Origin: a virus
Virus record (IMG/VR): IMGVR_UViG_3300021185_002646
Coordinates: 1-64,000 of that record
Direction: 5' to 3' (one strand)
DNA: 64,000 bases
The notes under the pieces were generated by a model. The model saw only the letters and a program-made list of their open reading frames with translations, was not told the origin of the DNA and ran no database searches. The position numbers were made by a program, and so were the translations under genes. Below are positions 17,824 through 25,526 of this stretch, one piece after another (position 1 is the first letter of the stretch; each line of letters begins with the position of its first letter).

Positions 17824-17899
17824 GCCGGTATAGCTCAGTTGGTAGAGCATCTGATTTGTAATCAGGAGGTCGAGTGTTCAAATCATTCTGCCGGCACCA
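17824..17899 (+). tRNA. tRNA-Thr(TGT)
   Basis: A complete cloverleaf. The acceptor GCCGGTA pairs with TGCCGGC (one G-U), the anticodon loop is TTTGTAA giving TGT, and the T-arm loop reads GTTCAAATC. CCA is encoded. It reads ACA, a common codon in this AT-rich phage. Confidence 0.95.
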
Positions 17900-18086
17900 T
17901 TAACAAGAATAGTTTGCTAACTTTACAGCACGAATACGCCCTAGGTTAGGTAATCAAAGGACAAAGTACAGGACACATAAAATATAATAAATAAAAAGAC
18001 AAACGAGAGAGAGGCACAGGACGCCCAACTGTAACAAGTTGTAATCGGAAATACAAATAGACAGAATAAAAAAGAAAGATATATAA
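17900..18086 (+). other. Non-coding gap after tRNA-Thr
   Basis: 187 nt without an open frame worth calling. It holds short pairings (AACTGTAACAAGTT; GGCACAGGACGCC) and an AATAAATA near 17985 but no tRNA, terminator or clear ncRNA fold that I can support. The gene at 18087 follows. Confidence 0.4.
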
Positions 18087-18302
18087 ATGAAACTTAGAAA
18101 TGAGATGTTAAAAACAGCTATACAACACGCAGACGGTGAAATTCAATTACATAAAATGAATGTTGAAGTATATTTAACTAATCCTGCAGGTATAGGCGAA
18201 CACAGTGATGTAATGGAAGCTATTCAAGTTGAACTTGATAAGATGTCTACTGCACACGATCGCAAAGAAATGCTGACTAAGTATTTTAAATTGGGGGATT
18301 AG
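18087..18302 (+). CDS. Small conserved-type phage protein (71 aa)
   Basis: 71 residues, two helices joined by the segment TNPAGIGEHSDVMEAIQVEL. From memory this resembles small proteins of unknown function in marine T4-like phages. Its last 10 nt, including the TAG stop, are also the first 10 nt of tRNA-Ala, so tRNA 5' processing would cut the mRNA at its stop codon. Confidence 0.7.
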   Translation: MKLRNEMLKTAIQHADGEIQLHKMNVEVYLTNPAGIGEHSDVMEAIQVELDKMSTAHDRKEMLTKYFKLGD

Positions 18303-18368
18303 CTCAGCTGGGAGAGCGTCTGGTTTGCATCCAGAAGGTCAGCAGTTCGATCCTGCTATCCTCCACCA
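18293..18368 (+). tRNA. tRNA-Ala(TGC)
   Basis: The acceptor GGGGGAT pairs with ATCCTCC and shows the G3-U70 wobble that identifies alanine tRNA. The anticodon loop TTTGCAT gives TGC. CCA is encoded. The 5' end overlaps the preceding coding sequence by 10 nt. It could charge with the same alanyl-tRNA synthetase that charges the phage tmRNA. Confidence 0.95.
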
Positions 18369-18374
18369 AAATTT

Positions 18375-18398
18375 AACCCAGCCTTAGTGCTGGGTTTT
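18375..18398 (+). terminator. Intrinsic terminator
   Basis: The stem AACCCAGC/GCTGGGTT with a 6-nt loop is followed by a short T-run, immediately after tRNA-Ala. It probably ends the unit starting at 17257. Confidence 0.75.
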
Positions 18399-18418
18399 CA
18401 CTAACTAGGAAACAATTC

Positions 18419-19285
18419 ATGGACATAGCAATTTACCAAAATGACACAGGAAGTGCACCAGCAATACATTGGTGGCTTTCACAAGAAACTAATATAGGAC
18501 CAGAAGTATATGATTTTAATACAGGTTACTGTACGCCAAGTGGGCATCACGTAGGTGCTATTGTCATTGAGAATGAACAATCAAAACATCATAATTTACA
18601 TACACAATCGATTCAATTATTAGATAACTCAACAAACGGTATTATTGATGTTATGTCTCCGTTTGATGATATAAGAAAAGATTATGAGCATCTTGTATGG
18701 AGTAATTATAGTAGCAACCTAAGTAATCCAGATAATATTATTAAAGCAGATAAGACTATTTTAGTTGATAATAGTCCCGAAGAACAATTATTTTTTTATA
18801 TTAGCCAATATGCATTTTCTTGGTTGGAATCTATAGAAGATATAGCACAACAAACAAATAATTGGGCAAATGAACATAATATTGAAAACTGGAAAGAAGT
18901 ATGGGATAAAAAGTATGCTAAAAACTTTGAACAATCATTTGTTGATGGAAAACTAAAATATATGTGGCAACTTAATTTTGCACATCATGATTTAATGGAT
19001 CAACTTGCAAAAGGTAATGATGATATAACTTTAGTTGACGCAGATGACCATGCTAGATTATTTGATAAACAAAAAGAAGATTTCACAGATACATTATTTG
19101 CATATGCTAACTCAGAAGCAGATCATTTAATTGTAGGTGACGATTGGTTTGAAAATTATGAAAGTATAATTGATTATTTAGAAATAGAAAGTTCTTTTAG
19201 ATTAAAAAAGTTTAGAATTGATTATATGAAATTGTATAAACGCAAAAAGCAATTATACATAGATACATTTTCAAAATACCTATGA
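18419..19285 (+). CDS. Tandem paralogue A, unknown function
   Basis: 288 residues. It shares with the next gene the blocks IAIYQ (residues 3-7), APAIHWWL (about 13-20), NGIIDV, WSNY, FYISQYAF, a KEVW segment, KLKYMWQLNFAHHDL and DHLIVGDDWF...IIDYLEI. The end resembles the tail of sulfotransferase-like folds (a hydrophobic strand, WF, then a short helix ending in GI or EI), but no PAPS-binding P-loop is visible, so no function is claimed. It starts after a terminator and overlaps its paralogue by 4 nt. Confidence 0.75.
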   Translation: MDIAIYQNDTGSAPAIHWWLSQETNIGPEVYDFNTGYCTPSGHHVGAIVIENEQSKHHNLHTQSIQLLDNSTNGIIDVMSPFDDIRKDYEHLVWSNYSSNLSNPDNIIKADKTILVDNSPEEQLFFYISQYAFSWLESIEDIAQQTNNWANEHNIENWKEVWDKKYAKNFEQSFVDGKLKYMWQLNFAHHDLMDQLAKGNDDITLVDADDHARLFDKQKEDFTDTLFAYANSEADHLIVGDDWFENYESIIDYLEIESSFRLKKFRIDYMKLYKRKKQLYIDTFSKYL

Positions 19286-20199
19286 ACATAGCAATATATC
19301 AAACTGTAAATGCACACGCACCAGCAATACATTGGTGGCTTGCACAAGATAAACGTTTTGGACCACAGTTGTACAACGGATTAGAGCCACTTTGTAATGG
19401 TGATCAAATAGGAAGTATTGTACAAGAAATACGAGATGAAGATATTGATGCTGATTTATATAACATTCATCAAGAAAGTCTTAGAGAAATGGAAAATAAA
19501 GAAGCTGTAAATGGAATAGTTGATTGTACTTCTTCTTATTTTAATAGTATAAACAATTATGAATATCCAGTATGGAGTAATTATTTTGGTTGCACAAAAT
19601 ATCCTAATTCAGTACCTTTAAGTGATAAACTTTTATTTGCTAAGTCAACTATAAAAGATGATGCTATGTTTTATATAACACAGTACGCATTTATTAAACT
19701 ATCTATTGATGAAATCAACGATCATAGTAAAATATGGTGGGAAGATCATAAACTAATGGATGGCAAGGTGTTAGATAGTTGGAAGGAAATATGGTACAGA
19801 GATTATCATGATCAATGTATAGCAGACTTTCATAATGGTAAATTGCAATACATGTGGCAATTAAATTTTGCACATTGGGATTTGCATAATATGTTAGTAG
19901 AAAATAAAAGTAAATTTACGTTAGATTATTCAATAGAAAGATTGTTTAAGGAAAAACATAAAACTGATGATTTTAATGCAGAGCAAAATGCAATAAAATT
20001 AATGACTGATAATACTATAGATCATTTGTTAGTTGATGTAGAATGGTTTAACAATACTGATGTTATACTTGATTATTTAGGTATTAAAAATAGCAAAGCA
20101 TTAGATGATGCGGCATTACTATACAATGAGCGTTATAAAATTGTTTGTAAAGCCTACGAAGAATTATCTAATAAATACTACAAAGGAATTATATTATGA
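19282..20199 (+). CDS. Tandem paralogue B, unknown function
   Basis: 305 residues, clearly homologous to the upstream gene across its length (NIAIYQ, APAIHWWLAQD, NGIVDCT, WSNYFG, FYITQYAF, KEIW, KLQYMWQLNFAHWDL, DHLLVDVEWF, ILDYLGI). The many conserved Trp, His and Asp residues suggest an enzyme or sugar-binding protein. It overlaps neighbours on both sides by 4 nt. Divergence between the copies is large, so the duplication is old. Confidence 0.75.
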   Translation: MNIAIYQTVNAHAPAIHWWLAQDKRFGPQLYNGLEPLCNGDQIGSIVQEIRDEDIDADLYNIHQESLREMENKEAVNGIVDCTSSYFNSINNYEYPVWSNYFGCTKYPNSVPLSDKLLFAKSTIKDDAMFYITQYAFIKLSIDEINDHSKIWWEDHKLMDGKVLDSWKEIWYRDYHDQCIADFHNGKLQYMWQLNFAHWDLHNMLVENKSKFTLDYSIERLFKEKHKTDDFNAEQNAIKLMTDNTIDHLLVDVEWFNNTDVILDYLGIKNSKALDDAALLYNERYKIVCKAYEELSNKYYKGIIL

Positions 20200-20678
20200 A
20201 TAGAAATATAGGTAGAGGTTTAATAGTATTAGGAATGTTAATGTTAGGCGTTCTTTTTGCAAATACAAGTTTGTCTGCAGAAAGAAAATCTACAGGAAAA
20301 GAAGTTGAAATGGTTGTTTACGACTATGAGGTAACTAGAGTAATTGACGGAGATACTGTAGCCTTTAGAGCAGACTTTTTGCCAGAGCCACTTAAACAAG
20401 AACTAAGCATTCGTGTTTATGGAGTTGACACACCCGAAAAGAGTTGGAGAGCAGAATGCGACTCTGAAGCAGCTTGGGGTGAACAAGCAAGTCAGTTTAC
20501 AAAAGACCAATTAAATGGTGCAACAGTTATACAAGTAGCCATTTACAAGTGGGATAAGTTTGGTGGGCGAGTATTGGGTGATATTATTATTGATGGAAAT
20601 AGCCTAAGACATATGCTTATTGAGAACGGATTCGCACGTGAGTATTATGGTGATAAAAAAGAATCTTGGTGTTCTTGA
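20196..20678 (+). CDS. Secreted staphylococcal-nuclease-like protein
   Basis: 160 residues. A signal peptide or membrane anchor occupies about residues 8-28 (basic start, LIVLGMLMLGVLF, then TSLSAE). The SNase fold follows: VTRVIDGDTV (about 46-55, first Ca-binding region), IRVYGVDTPE (catalytic Arg, Asp and Glu) and KWDKFGGRVLGDI (second catalytic Arg). It would degrade DNA or RNA outside the cytoplasm, or in the periplasm. A second copy without signal peptide is at 30568. Confidence 0.88.
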   Translation: MNRNIGRGLIVLGMLMLGVLFANTSLSAERKSTGKEVEMVVYDYEVTRVIDGDTVAFRADFLPEPLKQELSIRVYGVDTPEKSWRAECDSEAAWGEQASQFTKDQLNGATVIQVAIYKWDKFGGRVLGDIIIDGNSLRHMLIENGFAREYYGDKKESWCS

Positions 20679-20703
20679 CAATTATCAAAAGTTAATATAT
20701 AAT
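20675..20703 (+). promoter_or_regulatory. Sigma70-type promoter for tRNA-Asp/tRNA-Glu
   Basis: TTGACA at 20675-20680, a 17-bp spacer and TATAAT at 20698-20703, a perfect consensus 13 nt before tRNA-Asp. Confidence 0.8.
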
Positions 20704-20716
20704 AAGAACTAATTTA

Positions 20717-20793
20717 GGGGGTGTAGCTCAGTTGGTTAGAGCACCTGCCTGTCACGCAGGGGGCCGAGGGTTCGAGTCCCTTCACTCCCGCCA
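20717..20793 (+). tRNA. tRNA-Asp(GTC)
   Basis: The acceptor GGGGGTG pairs with CACTCCC (one G-U), with G73 as expected for Asp. The anticodon loop CTGTCAC gives GTC. The T-loop is TTCGAGT, and CCA is encoded. Confidence 0.96.
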
Positions 20794-20796
20794 AAT

Positions 20797-20871
20797 GCAC
20801 CGTTCGTCTATCGGTTAGGACACCGGGTTTTCATCCCGGCAAGAGGGGTTCGATTCCCCTACGGTGTACCA
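20797..20871 (+). tRNA. tRNA-Glu(TTC)
   Basis: The acceptor GCACCGT pairs with ACGGTGT (terminal G-U). The anticodon loop TTTTCAT gives TTC. CCA is encoded. It is separated from tRNA-Asp by 3 nt, so both are processed from one transcript. Confidence 0.95.
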
Positions 20872-20886
20872 ACAGAAAGGAAGTAT

Positions 20887-21129
20887 ATGAAGATTAGATA
20901 CTATAAAGACATCGACGGAATGCGTTGGTTGGGCTTTGTATTAGCAATGTTAAGTGCGTACCTACTAAGTGGCGGAGAAGTTGAATATCAATACATAGGT
21001 TGGGGAGTAGCCTGTTTTAGTTGTAGTATATGGCTATACATGGGTTACAAAGATAAAGACATTCCAAGAGCATTAATGGAATTAATGTATCTAGCATTAG
21101 CAATACGAGGCGTTATTAATTGGTTATAG
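20887..21129 (+). CDS. Small integral membrane protein (80 aa)
   Basis: Three hydrophobic segments (about residues 14-28, 37-52 and 62-80) with a charged KDKDIPRAL loop. The pattern of an IGWG segment followed by WLYMGYKDKD and a final helix with RGVINW resembles small PnuC-like or DUF6552-like membrane proteins, but this is weak. It lies just after the tRNA pair. Confidence 0.6.
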   Translation: MKIRYYKDIDGMRWLGFVLAMLSAYLLSGGEVEYQYIGWGVACFSCSIWLYMGYKDKDIPRALMELMYLALAIRGVINWL

Positions 21130-21143
21130 TTTCTCCGGTTTCT

Positions 21144-21151
21144 AATAAATA
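21144..21151 (+). promoter_or_regulatory. Late-type promoter element AATAAATA
   Basis: A one-base variant of the late octamer, 27 nt before the ATG of the ferredoxin reductase gene. Confidence 0.4.
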
Positions 21152-21178
21152 ATTGTATCATACTAGGAAATAATAAAC

Positions 21179-21961
21179 ATGGCGGCACACAAAGAAACAG
21201 TTTTATCAGTAACACATTACACAGATACATTATTCCACATAACAACAACACGTGACAGTGGAGTTCGTTTTAGAGATGGAGAATTTATGATGATTGGACT
21301 AGACAACTGGTCTGAAAAACTACAAAAGAATAAACCTATAATGAGAGCTTATTCAGTAGCAAGTCCTAACCATCAAGAAACACTAGAATTTTATAGTATC
21401 AAAGTACAAGACGGTCCACTTACAAGTAAATTGCAACATGTAAAAGTAGGTGATGAGATACTAGTTAATCCTAAAGCAGTAGGCACCCTAGTACACGCAA
21501 ATTTAAAGCCTGGACGCAATCTGTACTTACTGGCTACCGGAACAGGAATCGCCCCTTTTATGAGTATTGTACGCGGCGTAGACACGTATGAACACTATGA
21601 TAATGTTATTGTAGTATGGGGTACTAGAATAGCCAAGGAACTAGCGTTTAAAGAGCTCATAGACGGGTTAAACGGCGATGAAATATACAGTCAAGTAACT
21701 GAAGGAAAACTTAAAACATACTTTACATGTACACGTGAAGATTACGAAAATACAGGTCGTGTAACAACGGCAATGTATAATGGAGACGTACAAAGCAAAC
21801 TAGGACTAGAAGATTTATCACCTATACATGATAGAGTAATGATATGTGGTTCAATGCCTATGAACGCAGAACTTATAGAATATTTAGAAGGTCAGGGATT
21901 TACAGAAGGCGATAGTAAAACACCAGGTGAGTATGTAGTAGAGAAAGCATTTGTAGGATGA
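21179..21961 (+). CDS. fpr: Ferredoxin/flavodoxin-NADP+ reductase
   Basis: 260 residues, as in bacterial Fpr. RAYSVASPNH (about 57-66) is the FAD-binding RxYS motif. GPLTSKLQHVKVGD fits the second FAD loop, LLATGTGIAPFMSIV (about 118-132) is the NADP pyrophosphate loop, VVWGTR and MICGSMPMN follow in order, and the C-terminus GEYVVEKAFVG matches the extended tail of proteobacterial enzymes. It moves electrons between NADPH and ferredoxin or flavodoxin. No ferredoxin is in the window, so a host partner is likely. It might feed Fe-S assembly or the radical SAM protein at 47745 (inference). Confidence 0.92.
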   Translation: MAAHKETVLSVTHYTDTLFHITTTRDSGVRFRDGEFMMIGLDNWSEKLQKNKPIMRAYSVASPNHQETLEFYSIKVQDGPLTSKLQHVKVGDEILVNPKAVGTLVHANLKPGRNLYLLATGTGIAPFMSIVRGVDTYEHYDNVIVVWGTRIAKELAFKELIDGLNGDEIYSQVTEGKLKTYFTCTREDYENTGRVTTAMYNGDVQSKLGLEDLSPIHDRVMICGSMPMNAELIEYLEGQGFTEGDSKTPGEYVVEKAFVG

Positions 21962-22653
21962 GAACAGAAGCACAAAAGAAAGCAATAACTGATAGGTACG
22001 AAAGTGCAACATTACATAAAAATATTGTAAGTCAAGGTTTCATTGATTATTTGCTTAACCAATTTCAAAAATCAGATAAAATTGATAAAAAAACTGGACC
22101 AGTTGTAATGAATTATAGTCCAGATAGGGATGGATATAAAGAATGGTTTGAACCTGTACAAAAATTTGTTGATAACTTAATTGGTGAAAGTTTAGTGTGG
22201 GGCAGTAATATATTTAGAGCTGAGTATCCACATATTGTACACAACGATGATTATCACGAAAAGGTTTATGACATATTTAAGACTGTGGTTATTCCTCTAG
22301 AAATATCTAAGCCAACTAACTTTATTGTATTTGATCAATATTATTTAGATGGCCCTGTTAAATGTTTCAAAGGATGGAAAGATGTACCAGACAGTTACTA
22401 TAATAAGAGCTTAACAGATTATAGTGATATTTTCAATATCACAGACAAGCCATTCGACAAGCAAATATATAATGAATATTTGACCCATGTACCGTATGAA
22501 TCACTGCATGGATTAACAGTAGAATCAATTATAAGATGGCAACCAGGTGATGCAATTACATTTGATATGGGAAAATTACACTCTGCTACTAATTTTGCAG
22601 AGAATGGAATAGATTATAAAATAGGTTATAGTATTTTTACTGCTAAATACTAG
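21958..22653 (+). CDS. Putative 2OG-Fe(II) oxygenase-like protein
   Basis: 231 residues. VHNDDYHEKV (about 93-102) could supply the His-x-Asp iron ligands, and GDAITFDMGKLHSATNF (about 197-213) has the distal His region of the double-stranded beta-helix, with KIGYSIFTAKY as the last strands. This is the usual order for phytanoyl-CoA-type or related dioxygenases in T4-like marine phages. The substrate is unknown. It overlaps fpr by 4 nt, an intriguing pairing of a reductase with an iron enzyme. Confidence 0.65.
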   Translation: MRTEAQKKAITDRYESATLHKNIVSQGFIDYLLNQFQKSDKIDKKTGPVVMNYSPDRDGYKEWFEPVQKFVDNLIGESLVWGSNIFRAEYPHIVHNDDYHEKVYDIFKTVVIPLEISKPTNFIVFDQYYLDGPVKCFKGWKDVPDSYYNKSLTDYSDIFNITDKPFDKQIYNEYLTHVPYESLHGLTVESIIRWQPGDAITFDMGKLHSATNFAENGIDYKIGYSIFTAKY

Positions 22654-22675
22654 TAAGTAAAAAATACTTTGGCCC

Positions 22676-22696
22676 AGTAAATGTTCAGAGTTTACT
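22676..22696 (+). repeat. Hairpin in leader of next gene
   Basis: AGTAAA, a 9-nt loop, TTTACT, in the 98-nt gap before the ATG at 22752. No T-run follows at once, so it is not a strong terminator; it may affect mRNA stability. Confidence 0.35.
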
Positions 22697-22751
22697 ATAG
22701 GACAGTGCCAGCGGACATATTTTTTATTTAATACTAAAAGGAGTTTTGAAT

Positions 22752-23009
22752 ATGTCAGACTTATTTGGTCACAATAGTGGAAATAAAAAATTTATTATTA
22801 ACATTAGCGATCTTTACGATGAAAAAGAACGCAAACAAAAAGAACTTGAGTTCTACACACAAGAACTTGATAAGTTAATGCTTAGACTAGGAATGTTACA
22901 ACACGAAATAGGCGTTACTGAAACTATCATAAATATGATAGAAGGTGAATATTTAGTAGACCTCAAACAAGCTATTGAACAAAGGAAGAGAATAAAAGGA
23001 ATAAAATGA
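22752..23009 (+). CDS. Coiled-coil protein (85 aa)
   Basis: I start it at the ATG at 22752, 8 nt after AAAGGAG; an in-frame TTG two codons upstream is less well placed. Residues 22-80 form a charged coiled coil (KERKQKELEFYTQELDKL and on). No family was recognised. It overlaps the next gene by 4 nt. Confidence 0.65.
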   Translation: MSDLFGHNSGNKKFIINISDLYDEKERKQKELEFYTQELDKLMLRLGMLQHEIGVTETIINMIEGEYLVDLKQAIEQRKRIKGIK

Positions 23010-23776
23010 ACACATTATATTTAATATGTAGTCACAGTTGTTTAAGTCAAATGGAAGTTCCATACTTGCTTAATAACAGCCCTATGCTACACGGTGAAAG
23101 CCAAGCAGGAGAACATTGGGCATCATATGAACTAGATGGAAAAGAAGTAGATCACGAACCAGGTCCGTTGGGAAAGATTCGTGTACATGATGATTATTGG
23201 AATATTTCAGATGAAGATAGAGAATGGTATAACTATGATGTTAGAAATACTATGGAAATATCTACAGAGCAATTAGATGGATTATTAAATTTAGTTAAAG
23301 ATAAAAGTATAGCAGTTTTGCTACATGCACAAAATTATGAAGATATTTGGAAGTGGAGTAGAAACTTACCTGTAATGATGATTAGAACATCAGTTGATAG
23401 TTGGGATGGAGATATTGTTAGTTGGGCAGCACGTGAATATAATTACTTAATGGAAGATGACAGAAATGCAAATTATAGTGATGATGATCATAGTTGGCCA
23501 GGTGTAGAAACAATTGTTGATAATTTTATATCTAAAAAGAAATTTAATAATGGAATATACGATGAAAATTCACCACACGATCATGGCGATATTTTATTAC
23601 ATCAAAGTCAATGGTCAACAATGTCAGGATTAAATACATTATGGAATTGTGTAGGAATTGAATCACCTGATCAAAATTGGATACATCAATACTATGAAGA
23701 TTTCCAACAACATCAAGAAATTAACGAAGAACTAGCCAAGGAACTAACTGATGCCTACAATAAAAGACAGCAATAA
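23006..23776 (+). CDS. Hypothetical protein (256 aa), distantly like 18419/19282
   Basis: Unknown family. The middle reads VLLHAQNYEDIWKW and PVMMIRTS, and the last third has DILLHQSQW...LWNCVGIESP followed by a YYEDF helix. That hydrophobic strand, Trp, helix, GI end, then Tyr-rich helix is the same layout as the C-termini of the tandem paralogues at 18419 and 19282, suggesting a shared fold. The similarity is short and read by eye. It overlaps the next gene by 26 nt. Confidence 0.65.
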   Translation: MNTLYLICSHSCLSQMEVPYLLNNSPMLHGESQAGEHWASYELDGKEVDHEPGPLGKIRVHDDYWNISDEDREWYNYDVRNTMEISTEQLDGLLNLVKDKSIAVLLHAQNYEDIWKWSRNLPVMMIRTSVDSWDGDIVSWAAREYNYLMEDDRNANYSDDDHSWPGVETIVDNFISKKKFNNGIYDENSPHDHGDILLHQSQWSTMSGLNTLWNCVGIESPDQNWIHQYYEDFQQHQEINEELAKELTDAYNKRQQ

Positions 23777-24134
23777 CGTAGTACTATTTTCAGATCCTTT
23801 TAAAGTATATCTTTTTAAAGATAAAAAAAGAGTAAAACTTTCATTTAAAATAACTGACTATGTAGTTGTTAACAGAGAATTTAGTCAGGAAGACTTTGAA
23901 TACATACTAGATCATTGGAAAGAAGAAGATGGTGTAGAAGGAAATATAAGAGATATAGATAATAATAAAATATGGTGGTACCATAGCAAGTTTGGTCCTA
24001 GACCCGAATGCGAACCTGCAGATTTTGTAGGTATTAACTTCAATAGATATAGTTTTAGATTCTCAGTAAAAGATATGGAATCCTTAGAAAATGCGTATTT
24101 TCACCAAAAAAACAACAAAATGCATTGGGATTAA
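23751..24134 (+). CDS. Hypothetical protein (127 aa)
   Basis: A beta-rich, charged protein with no recognised motif. It starts within the last codons of the upstream gene and is followed by a strong terminator, so it ends the unit that includes fpr. Confidence 0.6.
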   Translation: MPTIKDSNNVVLFSDPFKVYLFKDKKRVKLSFKITDYVVVNREFSQEDFEYILDHWKEEDGVEGNIRDIDNNKIWWYHSKFGPRPECEPADFVGINFNRYSFRFSVKDMESLENAYFHQKNNKMHWD

Positions 24135-24160
24135 TTAAAAAAATAATTAAAAAACTTATA

Positions 24161-24186
24161 AACCCTTGTTTTACAAGGGTTTTTTT
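24161..24186 (+). terminator. Intrinsic terminator
   Basis: AACCCTTGT, a 3-nt loop, ACAAGGGTT, then T6. Nearly the same hairpin recurs at 27154, each time followed within 25 nt by the same early promoter. Confidence 0.9.
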
Positions 24187-24209
24187 ATGGCTTTTTTATG
24201 CTCTAAAGG

Positions 24210-24238
24210 TTGACAAGTAAGACATCTTACTGTATACT
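24210..24238 (+). promoter_or_regulatory. Early sigma70-type promoter with internal dyad, copy 1
   Basis: TTGACA at 24210-24215, a 17-bp spacer and TATACT at 24233-24238. The spacer is almost filled by an inverted repeat, GTAAGA-CA-TCTTAC (24217-24230), which looks like an operator. The sequence continues with GTATAGTTAATAAAAAA and a GGAG ribosome-binding site, as at 25464 and 27195. Confidence 0.85.
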
Positions 24239-24273
24239 GTAAGTATAGTTAATAAAAAAAGGAGTTAATAAAG

Positions 24274-24690
24274 ATGGCATATATTAGAACAAACGAAGTA
24301 GCAGAAATTAGAAAAGCACTAAAAGAGAAGTTTGGTAAATCACTAAAATTTAGTGTAAGACGTCAGCATTATTCAAGTGTTGATGTTTCTATTGTATCCG
24401 GTGATGTTGACTTCTATGATGGAAGTATGGATAGCACAGACAAATATAATGGACAAGTTCATAAGTTTGATGGACATGCACAAATTAACGAATACCATAC
24501 TCATTTTTATGGAAAACACGAACAACTATTTACAGACATTGTTAAAATTATGAAGACTGCTCCTGCTTTAGCAGAAGGTGGTAGAGCTTGGTATGATAAT
24601 TCAGATGCAATGACTGACTATTTTGATACTGCTTATTACACTCATGTTAGTGTTGGTAAGTGGAATAAACCATACGAACATAAATCTTAA
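24274..24690 (+). CDS. LPD29-like early protein
   Basis: 138 residues. The N-terminus (EVAEIRKALKEKFGKSLKFS, then VDVSIVSGDVDF) matches the LPD29-type domain known from large polyvalent proteins of phages and plasmids, in which an IRKALK..F...KFSVR...S..V..V pattern is typical. Function unknown. It is the first gene after the early promoter, so it is made early and may target the host. Confidence 0.7.
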   Translation: MAYIRTNEVAEIRKALKEKFGKSLKFSVRRQHYSSVDVSIVSGDVDFYDGSMDSTDKYNGQVHKFDGHAQINEYHTHFYGKHEQLFTDIVKIMKTAPALAEGGRAWYDNSDAMTDYFDTAYYTHVSVGKWNKPYEHKS

Positions 24691-24701
24691 GAAAGGAAAC
24701 A

Positions 24702-25055
24702 ATGATAGAATACAAAAAAGACAATCCACACCAAGATATAGGAAAGCAGAAATTTAGAGTTAAAAAATACTTTTCTGCGTGGGTTGAATATGATGTAATT
24801 GCTGATTCAAAAGATGAAGCCGAAGATAAAGTTATTGAACACGGTGGAATTGATAGAATTGAATGGCAAGATGGTTGTTTAGGTGATGCAGAAGTTTATG
24901 CATGTGATCATAATTTTGAAGACTCAGGTGATACAGTAAAAGTAGAAGAATGTGTACCATATGAAGATACAGATATTGACACAGGCGAAGACATGCTAAA
25001 TTATGAAGATCCAGATTGGACTTCAGATGAATATAGATGGAAAAAGGAAATATAA
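24702..25055 (+). CDS. Acidic hypothetical early protein (117 aa)
   Basis: A beta strand-rich N-terminus (KFRVKKYFSAWVEYDVIA), then a helix with DSKDEAEDKVIEHG, resembles small DpnD/PcfM-type or similar phage domains, followed by a strongly acidic tail. Function unknown. It is part of the early cluster. Confidence 0.6.
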   Translation: MIEYKKDNPHQDIGKQKFRVKKYFSAWVEYDVIADSKDEAEDKVIEHGGIDRIEWQDGCLGDAEVYACDHNFEDSGDTVKVEECVPYEDTDIDTGEDMLNYEDPDWTSDEYRWKKEI

Positions 25056-25056
25056 T

Positions 25057-25236
25057 ATGAAAACATTCACATTTGAAAATCATTTAGGTGACACGTTTAT
25101 AGCTAAAGCAGAAAACGGTCTTGATCTAATGGAAGATGCAAATCGCAAAATATTGTGGCCAAACTGGAAAGATGGAATGTGGCAACAAGTAAGCGAAACA
25201 AAGTTTGTTTGGGTTTTAGGTAATTTTTTTGATTAA
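25057..25236 (+). CDS. Small early protein (59 aa)
   Basis: It starts at the ATG at 25057, just after an AAGGAAA sequence; an upstream in-frame ATG at 25003 lies inside the previous gene. The product is rich in Trp (WPNWKDGMWQQ, VWVLG). No family recognised. Confidence 0.6.
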   Translation: MKTFTFENHLGDTFIAKAENGLDLMEDANRKILWPNWKDGMWQQVSETKFVWVLGNFFD

Positions 25237-25246
25237 GGAGAATAAT

Positions 25247-25456
25247 ATGAAAACAGTAATAAAATTTAATGAAGTAACAAACATAGAACTAGGTGGCGTT
25301 GATATGAACGACTACCCAGATTTCTGTGATGCATATGTAGAAAGTGCAGAAAAGTTAGATGGTACTCCACTAACTGATGTTGAACTAGAAGCGTTTAGCG
25401 AACTAGAAGAAACTGCATCTTATATTAATGAAAATGCATACGAAAGTTTATTTTAA
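25247..25456 (+). CDS. Small acidic early protein (69 aa)
   Basis: The ATG at 25247 is preceded by AAGGAG at a good distance; the upstream in-frame ATG overlaps the previous gene and has no such site. Very acidic (pattern DVELEAFSELEE). Acidic early phage proteins can act as DNA mimics or inhibitors, but nothing here proves that. Confidence 0.65.
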   Translation: MKTVIKFNEVTNIELGGVDMNDYPDFCDAYVESAEKLDGTPLTDVELEAFSELEETASYINENAYESLF

Positions 25457-25463
25457 AAAAAGG

Positions 25464-25492
25464 TTGACAAGTAAGACATCTTACTGTATACT
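25464..25492 (+). promoter_or_regulatory. Early sigma70-type promoter with internal dyad, copy 2
   Basis: TTGACA at 25464-25469, a 17-bp spacer and TATACT at 25487-25492. The spacer and the downstream GTATAGTTAATAAAAAA are identical to copy 1 at 24210, including the GTAAGA-CA-TCTTAC dyad at 25471-25484. Confidence 0.85.
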
Positions 25493-25526
25493 GTAAGTAT
25501 AGTTAATAAAAAAGAAGGAGAAAAAT

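Noticed and set aside
17900-18086. Extra tRNA or ncRNA after tRNA-Thr
   Set aside because: Only weak short pairings are present; no cloverleaf, anticodon stem or T-loop could be built.
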